Source: an uncultured Bacteroidales bacterium (GTDB lineage Bacteria > Bacteroidota > Bacteroidia > Bacteroidales > Paludibacteraceae). From it: a stretch of 5,207 bases of DNA. Shown piece after piece: positions 1 through 5,207 of the stretch. A model generated the notes under the pieces. That model made no database searches and was not told the origin of the DNA. It saw nothing but the letters and a program-made list of their open reading frames with translations. Where the stretch lies: positions 1-5,207 of the forward strand of contig CAIUKZ010000174.1 of assembly GCA_903899865.1 (NCBI GenBank), read 5' to 3'. The position numbers were made by a program, and so were the translations under genes. The first letter of the stretch is position 1; each line of letters begins with the position of its first letter.

Positions 1-2
1 CG

Positions 3-746
3 AACGGAATTGATGTGAGTGACTGGGAGCAAGTAAAACATTTTGAAGAAATGGATCTCGTCATTCATCTTGCCAACTTGACTTTTGTACCAGCATCTTA
101 CTCTGACCCAAAACGGTTTTACGAAACCAACTATCTCAGTACGCTGAATATGCTGGAACTATGCAGAATAAACAATGCTAAACTATTGTTTTTCAGCTCT
201 TATGTTTATGGACACCCGCAATACCAGCCCATCGACGAGCATCACCCCATACAAGCATTCAACCCCTATGCTCAAACCAAAGTTATCTGCGAAAGCTTGT
301 GCGAGGGATATCACCGCGATTTCAAAACACCGATTATCATCTTTCGCCCGTTCAATATTTATGGTAGTGGACAAGGACCTGACTTTTTAATACCAAGTAT
401 AATTAAACAAGCCAATGAAGGCAAAATCACAGTCAAAGACGACCGCCCAAAACGCGACTACATCCACGTAGAAGACATTGTAAATGGAGTGATGAGTGCT
501 GTCAACAAAGCGGAAACGGTAGAAGGATTGCACACCTACAATCTGGGCACGGGCTGTAGCTATTCCGTAAAAGAAATTGCGGAAATAGTTCAAGGATTAT
601 TTGACCACAGCATAGAATACGTATGTACCAATGAGATAAGACCCAATGATGTGATGGACACCATTGCTGACATAACCAAAATCAAAACTGAACTAGGCTG
701 GAAACCAACCATTTCTATCCATGAGGGGCTTAAAAAGATGGTGTAG
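3..746 (+). CDS. NAD-dependent epimerase/dehydratase family protein (extended SDR), 5' end cut by window
   Basis: This is an enzyme of the extended short-chain dehydrogenase family that acts on nucleotide sugars, most likely a 4-epimerase or 4-ketoreductase in the cytoplasm. The frame is open to the left edge, with residues NGID preceding the GTG at 15, so that GTG is internal. The N-terminal GxxGxxG NAD-binding motif is missing with the cut end. Visible hallmarks are a D-L-V-I-H-L-A strand (about 54-74), the SSYVYG segment with the catalytic Ser (195-212), the YAQTK catalytic Tyr and Lys (267-281), RPFNIYG (about 345-365), and a C-terminal substrate-binding part with RDYIHVEDI and YNLGTG. 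The Glu that 4,6-dehydratases carry next to the catalytic Thr is absent (SSY instead of TDE or TSE), which argues for epimerase or reductase. The protein stops at GLKKMV, where relatives usually run a few residues further. Its TAG adjoins a repeat. The family call is firm; the substrate is unknown. Confidence 0.9.
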   Translation, partial: NGIDVSDWEQVKHFEEMDLVIHLANLTFVPASYSDPKRFYETNYLSTLNMLELCRINNAKLLFFSSYVYGHPQYQPIDEHHPIQAFNPYAQTKVICESLCEGYHRDFKTPIIIFRPFNIYGSGQGPDFLIPSIIKQANEGKITVKDDRPKRDYIHVEDIVNGVMSAVNKAETVEGLHTYNLGTGCSYSVKEIAEIVQGLFDHSIEYVCTNEIRPNDVMDTIADITKIKTELGWKPTISIHEGLKKMV

Positions 747-775
747 CCCCCTATATCCCCCGAAGGGGACTTAAA
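744..775. repeat. C/G-run hairpin repeat at the 3' end of the epimerase gene
   Basis: The segment reads as a C-run, TATAT, a second C-run, CGAA, a G-run and then ACTTAAA. T756-C760 can pair with G765-A769 around a CGAA loop (five base pairs, four of them G-C). In addition, GGGGCT at 725-730, inside the end of the coding region, can pair with AGCCCC at 745-750. The stop codon TAG (744-746) lies at the element's left boundary. The same pattern of C-run, spacer, C-run, CGAA and G-run appears on the opposite strand at 869-896. It resembles G/C-run intergenic repeats I recall from Bacteroidota genomes, but I could not check this. It might act as a weak transcription terminator, although no T-tract follows it. 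Confidence 0.55.
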
Positions 776-841
776 GAGCAAAATAATTGGACGAATAAAC
801 TAAGTAAATATTAACAATACTATCTTCACATCCCGTCGTTT

Positions 842-896
842 GGAGGGGCTTGGGGAGGCTTAAAACATCCCCTCTTTCGGAGGGGCTTGGGGAGGC
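842..896. repeat. Tandem pair of an 18-bp G-rich repeat in the legB leader
   Basis: The 18-mer ggaggggcttggggaggc occurs perfectly at 842-859 and again at 879-896, with a 37-bp period. Its core GAGGGGCTT also occurs at 723-731 in the end of the upstream gene. Between the two copies, CCCCTC (869-874) can form a six-pair stem with GAGGGG at 880-885 (five-base loop). It can instead pair with GAGGGG at 843-848 (twenty-base loop). The reverse complement of 869-896 has the same layout as the element at 744-775, so the two ends of this intergenic region look like members of one repeat family in opposite orientations. The rest of the gap (about 776-840) is AT-rich, and I see no convincing promoter in it. 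Confidence 0.75.
891..895 (+). promoter_or_regulatory. Shine-Dalgarno-like GGAGG before legB, supplied by the repeat
   Basis: GGAGG ends four bases before the ATG at 900 and is the tail of the second 18-bp repeat copy. The other two starts seen in the window (1867 and 2663) have no such site, as is usual in Bacteroidota, where the anti-Shine-Dalgarno sequence is little used. The match may therefore be a by-product of the repeat, or a real ribosome site. The sequence alone cannot decide. Confidence 0.4.
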
Positions 897-899
897 ATA

Positions 900-1874
900 A
901 TGAAAAACATTTTAGTTACAGGAGCTGGAGGATTTATAGGCTCACACCTTACAGAATTATTAGTTGAAAAAGGATACAACGTAAAAGCATTTGTGCATTA
1001 CAACTCATGGAACAAATGGGGATGGCTGGACACCAGTGCTGTAAAAAATCAGGTAGAAATTATCACGGGTGACATTCGCGATTTCGACTCCGTTTTTGCG
1101 GCCATGCAAGGTTGCGACAGCGTGTTCCATCTGGCGGCACTGATAGGCATTCCCTACTCGTATGTTTCGCCTCAGGCCTATATCAAAACCAACATTGATG
1201 GCACTTACAACGTCCTTCAAGCTGCTCGGCAACTGAACATCGAAAAAATAATGGTGACCAGCACCAGTGAAACTTATGGCACAGCCCAATACGTACCCAT
1301 CGACGAGCTTCACCCCATGGTGGGACAATCGCCCTATTCGGCTACAAAAATCGGCGCTGATCAATTGGCTATCAGCTATTTTAAATCGTTTGACACACCT
1401 GTAAAAATTGTGCGCCCATTCAACACCTACGGTCCTCGCCAATCAGCTAGAGCCATTATCCCAACGGTGATTTCACAAATTCTGGCTGGGCAGAATTCGC
1501 TAAAACTGGGCAACCTCACTCCTACTCGAGACCTTACATTTGTCAAAGACACCGCTAATGGATTCTTGGAAATAGCCAATGCCACAGGATTGTTTGGTGA
1601 AATTACCAACATAGGCATGAGCGAAGAAATTACCATAGGCGATTTGGTGACACTCATTTCCAAACTCATAGGCACAGAAGTAGAAATCATAAGCGACGAG
1701 CAACGCATCCGACCTGACAAAAGCGAAGTGGAACGCCTCTTCTGCAACAACACAAAAATAAAAGCCAATACGCTCTGGACGCCATCCTACACGCTTGAAA
1801 CAGGACTAATGGAAACAATAGAATGGATTAGAAAAAATCAGTCATACTTCAAAACCGATATTTACAATGTCTAA
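900..1874 (+). CDS. legB: LegB-type NAD-dependent nucleotide-sugar 4,6-dehydratase
   Basis: This cytoplasmic enzyme of the extended SDR family very probably removes water from an NDP-N-acetylhexosamine to give a 4-keto-6-deoxy sugar. LegB does this on GDP-GlcNAc as an early step of legionaminic acid synthesis. The 324 residues match the usual LegB length. GAGGFIG (8-14) binds NAD. STSETYG (121-127) carries the catalytic Thr122 and the dehydratase Glu124, with Ser in place of the Asp seen in RmlB-type enzymes; I recall this Ser as typical of LegB. Tyr146 and Lys150 form the YSATK motif. Further LegB-like stretches are YNSWNKWGWLD (34-44), LIGIPYSY (81-88), RPFNTYGPRQSAR (172-184) and RIRPDKSEVERL (279-290). 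The ATG at 900 sits directly before the motif-bearing N-terminus and after GGAGG. The last 8 bp overlap the nucleotidyltransferase gene, so the two are probably translated together. The sugar base (GDP or UDP) and the end product are inferred. Other NDP-sugar dehydratases are a less likely reading. Confidence 0.88.
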   Translation: MKNILVTGAGGFIGSHLTELLVEKGYNVKAFVHYNSWNKWGWLDTSAVKNQVEIITGDIRDFDSVFAAMQGCDSVFHLAALIGIPYSYVSPQAYIKTNIDGTYNVLQAARQLNIEKIMVTSTSETYGTAQYVPIDELHPMVGQSPYSATKIGADQLAISYFKSFDTPVKIVRPFNTYGPRQSARAIIPTVISQILAGQNSLKLGNLTPTRDLTFVKDTANGFLEIANATGLFGEITNIGMSEEITIGDLVTLISKLIGTEVEIISDEQRIRPDKSEVERLFCNNTKIKANTLWTPSYTLETGLMETIEWIRKNQSYFKTDIYNV

Positions 1875-2559
1875 ACGTGCAGTGATACTGGCTGGTGGCA
1901 AAGGCACTCGCCTCAAACCCTACACCATCAGCCTCCCTAAGCCACTGGTGCCCGTAGGCGAAATGCCCATCTTGGAAATCATCATCCGCAAACTCGCTGA
2001 AGCAGGATTTGACCATATCACACTCACCATCAATCACATGGCTGAAATCATCAAAGCATTCTGTGGCAATGGCAGCAAATGGGGGATAAAAATAGACTAC
2101 TCGCTAGAAGACAAACCGCTCAGCACCATGGGACCACTCAAGCTAATCAACGATTTGCCTGAAAATTTCTTGGTGATGAACGGAGATGTGCTCACAGACT
2201 TGGATGTGGAAGGGTTTTACAACAGACACTGCGCCGAAGGCAATATTTTCACTGTGTCAGGTTACTCACGCCAACAAAAAATAGACTATGGCGTATTGGA
2301 AATAAATGAGGAAAGCAAACTCACCAACTTCATAGAAAAACCCACCAACACCTATCTTGTGAGCATGGGTGTGTATATGGCTAACAAAAAAATTCTTGAA
2401 CTGATTCCCAACGATACTTTTTATGGTTTCGACCACCTGATGCTCGACCTTATCAAAACAGGAAATCCAGCCACCATCCATACACACCATGGCTACTGGC
2501 TTGACATCGGACGACCAGACGACTATGAAAAAGCATGTGAAGATTTTGTGAATTTATGA
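1867..2559 (+). CDS. Sugar-1-phosphate nucleotidyltransferase (NTP_transferase family)
   Basis: This protein transfers a nucleoside monophosphate from an NTP to a sugar-1-phosphate, making the activated sugar for the pathway. The 230 residues cover just the Rossmann-like catalytic domain. There is no C-terminal left-handed beta-helix (as in GlmU) and no N-terminal CBS pair (as in PtmE). The signature GGKGTR (10-15) and PKP (24-26) bind the triphosphate. Thr87-Met-Gly-Pro90 lies in the base-recognition region. NGD (105-107) supplies one metal-binding Asp, EKP (157-159) contacts the sugar, and WLDIGRPDDY (211-220) supplies the second Asp at 213. All key residues are present, so the enzyme should be active. 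The ATG overlaps the end of legB by 8 bp with no ribosome site, which suggests translational coupling. Beside legB the likely substrate is a hexosamine or mannose-type 1-phosphate with GTP, but ADP-, UDP- or CDP-forming relatives share these motifs, so specificity stays open. Confidence 0.9.
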   Translation: MSKRAVILAGGKGTRLKPYTISLPKPLVPVGEMPILEIIIRKLAEAGFDHITLTINHMAEIIKAFCGNGSKWGIKIDYSLEDKPLSTMGPLKLINDLPENFLVMNGDVLTDLDVEGFYNRHCAEGNIFTVSGYSRQQKIDYGVLEINEESKLTNFIEKPTNTYLVSMGVYMANKKILELIPNDTFYGFDHLMLDLIKTGNPATIHTHHGYWLDIGRPDDYEKACEDFVNL

Positions 2560-2591
2560 GTTTTATATTATTATGTTCAAAAAACTTTAAA

Positions 2592-2599
2592 TATCTTTG
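2592..2599 (+). promoter_or_regulatory. Possible Bacteroidota -7 promoter box for the Kelch-protein gene
   Basis: TATCTTTG fits the Bacteroidota -7 consensus TAnnTTTG exactly and lies 63 bases before the ATG at 2663. No clear TTG or TTTG box sits at the expected distance upstream, and the whole gap (2560-2662) is AT-rich, so a chance match is quite possible. Support for a promoter here comes mainly from context: the sugar gene ends at 2559 and an unrelated secreted protein follows. The gap holds no GC-rich terminator hairpin; it has only the 12-bp palindrome TGTTTTAAAACA at 2605-2616. Confidence 0.35.
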
Positions 2600-2662
2600 G
2601 GTTCTGTTTTAAAACATTCATAATTCGTATAATTTATTTAAAAACAAAACCAAAAGTATAAC

Positions 2663-2719
2663 ATGAGAAAAGTCATCTTGATCTGTTTATTCGTGAATAT
2701 GATATTCATTTCCAATGCT
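2663..2719 (+). other. Signal peptide of the Kelch protein
   Basis: Residues 1-19 have two basic residues (Arg2, Lys3), then a hydrophobic core from Val4 to Ile16, and end in Ser-Asn-Ala before Gln20. Small residues at -3 and -1 fit signal peptidase I cleavage after Ala19. There is no Cys at +1, so it is not a lipoprotein. Sec export to the periplasm is the step before T9SS passage. Confidence 0.85.
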
Positions 2720-5207
2720 CAATGGACACAAAAAAACAGTATTCCTGTGGGAAGACGATCAACATTTGGTAGCGAACTAAATGGCAAATTCTATACTGGA
2801 TTAGGAGTTGTATCAGATGGAAGTTATTCTTCAGATTTTTGGGAATTTGATATAACTCAGAATCAATGGAATATGAAAAAATCATTTCCAGGTTCAGGTG
2901 TTTATGAGAACACATCATTCGTTATAAATAACAGGATTTATATTTGCCTTGGATTTAGTAACGATCATATTTGTCAACGTGGGCTTTGGTCGTACAACCC
3001 AAAAGAGGATTCTTGGACAAAAATGCAGGATTTTCCTGGTACAGCAAGATATGGTGCGAGGGCATTTGTGATAGGTGATAGTGCTTTTGTAGTTGGAGGT
3101 TCTAACAACACAAAAGAATATCTATCTGATATGTATGTATATATTCCTTCAAAAAATGAATGGCGTAAAAAAAGTAATTTTCCCAACGGAGGAAAAGCAT
3201 TTGCTACTGCATTTTCAATCAACAATATTGGGTATTTTGGGCTTGGGCTTTCGAGCGGAGGTTCTCCATCAAGGGATTTTTGGCAATACTCTCCAGCTAC
3301 GGACAAATGGGACTCCCTACCTCAATTCCCTGGAATTCAAAGAAATGCTCCATTAAACTTTATAATAAACAACCTAGCTTACGTTGGTTTTGGAGGAAAC
3401 ACAACTTCTGCAATTGCGTACAATGACATGTACGTTTTCAATCCTGTAACGAAATCTTGGGTTTTTAATGATTCTACATCAAGAAAAAGAACTGGGGGTG
3501 TTTCATTTGCATATAATAATAAAGGTTACGTTGGTTTAGGAATGGAGGGAACTTCCATTTTCTCGGACATACTAGAGTTCACTCAATCTTCTTCAACAAT
3601 AGGTAACAACGCCCATGATTGTGATAAAACAATACTGCATGACTCCTTCAATTCTAGCAATGATTGGACTTTTGACGGTGATGGAAAAGTAAAAATTATC
3701 GATGGCAAATGTCTTTTCAATAATGTTTCGAATGGTAGTTTCAATCGCGTTTATAAAACCATCGACACCAACTTATCCAACCATTGGACAGCACAGTGTT
3801 CTTACAACATTATTTCAAAAAATCCTATCAATCATGGTTCTGGAATTATACTTCTAGCACTTACTTCAAATACCAAAAACTTTATGACGGAAAACAATGT
3901 TGAGACAAGTCAAGATGGGATAGCTGTAACATTCGGTTCAGCTTCGCCAGTTGACAATAACATTAACAATTGGTATTTCTGTATTCAAACAAAAAAAGGT
4001 AACATCCGAACTCCCAGTAGTTTAAAAATTTATGCTGACTCAACAATAAAATCGTATTATGTACAATTAAAAAGAGAAAGCAAAACTATATCCAAACTAT
4101 TTGTATACAAAGATTCAACATATTCAATTCAGCTATCTGGTTCTCCAATTACCATGGAAATTGACTCCACTATCTCTGGATTAAATACGATTCAACATGG
4201 AGTAAATCAGGGTGGAAGTTCATCCAGAACGAATTATGCTTACATTGACAATGACTTGATAGTTGAAAACAACTTATGTGCATGTAATTATACAGTTCTC
4301 AACAATGGCTTCTCAACACCTGAAAAATGGAAAAGCGAGGGTAATGGTGGAGTTTTAATACAAAGCAATAAATGTATTTTCAATAAAGTTCACGAAGGAA
4401 ACTACAATAGAGTTTTTCAAAATTTAAGTTCAAATCTTTCAAATTCTCAGTTCAAATATGAATGTCATTTTAGAGTTGACTCTACAAATGCAGTTGGACA
4501 AGGCTACAGTGCTATCATCACAGCATTTACAGCTGGAGTCAAAAATTTCATGTCGGAAAATCTGATTGAGTCCAATCAGAATGGGATTGCAGTAACTTTT
4601 GGAACTGCCTCTCCTACTGACAACAAATTTTCAAACTGTTATTTCTGCATGCAATCGAAAGCTGGAGTAAGTAGAGTTCCAAGTAAAAAGTTATTTGTTG
4701 ACCGACATAGAAATAATTATTACATTCGGCTGGAAAGACTTCAAGATTCTATTACATTGAGCGTATTCACAGACTCGTTATTCACCCAACACGTAAATGG
4801 ATCCCCTATTGTTACTGCAATTGACAGTACCATTAATAATCTATCCTATATCCAACATGGTGTAAATGAAGGTGGTTCCTCAAGTAGAGTTATTAATGCT
4901 GTCATTTTAAACGAAAATTTATGTCAAGATAATAATTTCATTAAAGAATCCATTGCAACTCAAAATAGCTATTTAGTAGAGCCAGAACCATTTAAAATTT
5001 ATCCAAATCCTGCGAGAAGCTTTTTTAGAATCGGTGAACTAGATAAATCAAAACACTACTCAATAAACCTATGCTCTATTGACGGTCAAGTAGTTTTAAC
5101 TACCAAAACATTTGGAACTGACGAAAAAGAAGTTAACACAGACAATCTTCAAGATGGTTTATTTCTAGTAAACGTTATGAGTGAAGATATGAGTTTCACA
5201 AAGAAAA
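2663..5207 (+). CDS. Secreted Kelch beta-propeller protein with duplicated Cys-containing domain and T9SS sorting tail, 3' end cut by window
   Basis: This is a large exported protein of unknown function, probably released or anchored on the outer surface by the type IX secretion system. The frame stays open from the ATG to the right edge (848 codons). The order is: signal peptide (1-19), six Kelch-like blades (about 21-310), two copies of a domain I do not recognise (320-540 and 541-754), a short linker, and a T9SS type A sorting domain (777 onward). The start is chosen because it gives the basic residues and hydrophobic stretch of a signal peptide directly. Upstream is A-rich with no Shine-Dalgarno site, which is normal for this phylum. 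No catalytic motif is visible; binding to glycans or to other surface proteins is a guess from the folds. The gene is more AT-rich than the sugar genes to its left, which suggests a separate origin or different selection. From the typical end of the sorting domain, probably fewer than about ten residues are missing. Confidence 0.9.
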   Translation, partial: MRKVILICLFVNMIFISNAQWTQKNSIPVGRRSTFGSELNGKFYTGLGVVSDGSYSSDFWEFDITQNQWNMKKSFPGSGVYENTSFVINNRIYICLGFSNDHICQRGLWSYNPKEDSWTKMQDFPGTARYGARAFVIGDSAFVVGGSNNTKEYLSDMYVYIPSKNEWRKKSNFPNGGKAFATAFSINNIGYFGLGLSSGGSPSRDFWQYSPATDKWDSLPQFPGIQRNAPLNFIINNLAYVGFGGNTTSAIAYNDMYVFNPVTKSWVFNDSTSRKRTGGVSFAYNNKGYVGLGMEGTSIFSDILEFTQSSSTIGNNAHDCDKTILHDSFNSSNDWTFDGDGKVKIIDGKCLFNNVSNGSFNRVYKTIDTNLSNHWTAQCSYNIISKNPINHGSGIILLALTSNTKNFMTENNVETSQDGIAVTFGSASPVDNNINNWYFCIQTKKGNIRTPSSLKIYADSTIKSYYVQLKRESKTISKLFVYKDSTYSIQLSGSPITMEIDSTISGLNTIQHGVNQGGSSSRTNYAYIDNDLIVENNLCACNYTVLNNGFSTPEKWKSEGNGGVLIQSNKCIFNKVHEGNYNRVFQNLSSNLSNSQFKYECHFRVDSTNAVGQGYSAIITAFTAGVKNFMSENLIESNQNGIAVTFGTASPTDNKFSNCYFCMQSKAGVSRVPSKKLFVDRHRNNYYIRLERLQDSITLSVFTDSLFTQHVNGSPIVTAIDSTINNLSYIQHGVNEGGSSSRVINAVILNENLCQDNNFIKESIATQNSYLVEPEPFKIYPNPARSFFRIGELDKSKHYSINLCSIDGQVVLTTKTFGTDEKEVNTDNLQDGLFLVNVMSEDMSFTKK
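2723..3592 (+). other. Six-bladed Kelch-type beta-propeller domain
   Basis: Residues 21-310 hold a repeat of about 49 residues. Each unit has a strand ending near G-x-G or G-G (GLG at 46-48, CLG at 95-97, VGG at 144-146, GLG at 193-195, GFGG at 242-245, GLG at 291-293), then D-hydrophobic-W/Y-x-Y/F, then a Trp about 8-10 residues on. The tryptophans fall at 69, 118, 167, 216 and 266, and most are followed by F-P-G or F-P-N. The sixth blade lacks its own Trp strand. Trp21 with its following IPVG at the mature N-terminus can supply it and close the ring. Such propellers usually bind ligands or proteins; no particular partner is indicated. Confidence 0.8.
3620..4282 (+). repeat. Domain copy A of a tandem protein-level duplication
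   Basis: Residues 320-540 align end to end with copy B. Shared landmarks are NFMTEN (406-411), GIAVTFGSASP with a following DN (419-432), and IQHGVNQGGSSSR (510-522). Cysteines are at 320, 350, 379, 440 and 539. The opening, with D-x-F about 12 residues ahead of GDG and a later DGKCLF, resembles the first strands of concanavalin-A-like or laminin-G-like jelly rolls in secreted Bacteroidota proteins. I do not recognise the family beyond that resemblance. Confidence 0.75.
4283..4924 (+). repeat. Domain copy B of a tandem protein-level duplication
   Basis: Residues 541-754 repeat copy A with the same landmarks: NFMSEN (628-633), GIAVTFGTASP with a following DN (641-654), and IQHGVNEGGSSSR (730-742). 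Five cysteines occupy the same places (541, 571, 601, 662, 754), plus one extra at 659 where copy A has Trp438 or its neighbour. The DNA of the two copies has diverged well beyond the protein motifs, so the duplication is old and not a recent unequal crossover or assembly error. Confidence 0.75.
4991..5206 (+). other. T9SS type A sorting domain (C-terminal signal), nearly complete
   Basis: Residues 777-848 begin with FKIYPNPA, the standard opening of the family. They continue with a strand and a turn at SIDGQVV, then NLQDGLFLVNV and SFTKK, the usual penultimate and final strands. In known T9SS cargo this domain directs passage across the outer membrane and is often cut off as the protein is released or linked to a surface lipopolysaccharide. 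It is the strongest phylum marker in the window. Confidence 0.92.

Noticed and set aside
15..17. GTG as the start of the first gene
   Set aside because: The frame continues open to the window edge, and the N-terminal NAD-binding part that the family needs must lie upstream.
842..896. The direct repeats as a CRISPR array
   Set aside because: There are only two copies of 18 bp with a 19-bp gap, the core also occurs inside a coding region, and there are no cas genes.
1005..1442. Minus-strand open frame of 145 codons inside legB
   Set aside because: It is antisense to conserved SDR motifs and its translation resembles no known protein.
1427..1768. Minus-strand open frame of 113 codons over the second half of legB
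   Set aside because: It is antisense to the conserved substrate-binding half of legB and has no start signals of its own.
2605..2616. Palindrome TGTTTTAAAACA as a terminator
   Set aside because: It is all A/T apart from one G and one C, so the stem would be very weak, and no T-tract follows; it may be chance in AT-rich DNA.
2974..3306. Minus-strand open frame of 110 codons inside the Kelch gene
   Set aside because: It lies opposite well-formed Kelch blades and is a shadow of the real frame.
3093..3356. Plus-strand open frame of 87 codons
   Set aside because: It is an alternate frame of Kelch blades three to five and has no independent start signals or family resemblance.

Overview
The window looks like part of a Bacteroidota chromosome. 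It has a surface-sugar biosynthesis cluster on the left and a gene for a large secreted protein on the right, all on the + strand. Three things point to Bacteroidota: the last gene ends in a type IX secretion (T9SS) type A sorting domain, most start codons have only A-rich DNA upstream instead of a Shine-Dalgarno site, and the intergenic DNA carries G/C-run repeats that I associate, from memory, with this phylum. Genus or species cannot be read from this sequence.

Left part (1-2559): three sugar-nucleotide genes in a row. The first, cut by the left edge, is an extended SDR enzyme with epimerase or 4-ketoreductase features. After a 153-bp gap full of repeats comes a LegB-type NAD-dependent 4,6-dehydratase. 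A single-domain sugar-1-phosphate nucleotidyltransferase overlaps its end by 8 bp. In a plausible scheme the nucleotidyltransferase makes an NDP-sugar, LegB oxidises and dehydrates it to a 4-keto-6-deoxy intermediate, and other enzymes finish it. The final sugar, possibly a legionaminic-acid-like nonulosonate, cannot be fixed because legC, legG, legI and legF homologues are not in the window.

The gap 747-899 holds a hairpin-forming C/G-run element next to the first gene's stop codon. In the opposite orientation it also holds two copies of an 18-bp G-rich repeat, and the second copy places a perfect GGAGG four bases before the legB start.

Right part (2560-5207): a short AT-rich gap with one possible Bacteroidota -7 box, then a long gene that is still open at the right edge (848 codons visible). 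It encodes a signal peptide, a six-bladed Kelch-type beta-propeller, two tandem copies of a roughly 215-residue Cys-containing domain I do not recognise, and a nearly complete T9SS sorting domain. It is visibly more AT-rich than the sugar genes and is probably a separate transcription unit. No RNA gene, CRISPR array, transposase or phage gene was seen. The strongest candidates for new biology are the duplicated domain in the secreted protein and the repeat-derived leader of legB.
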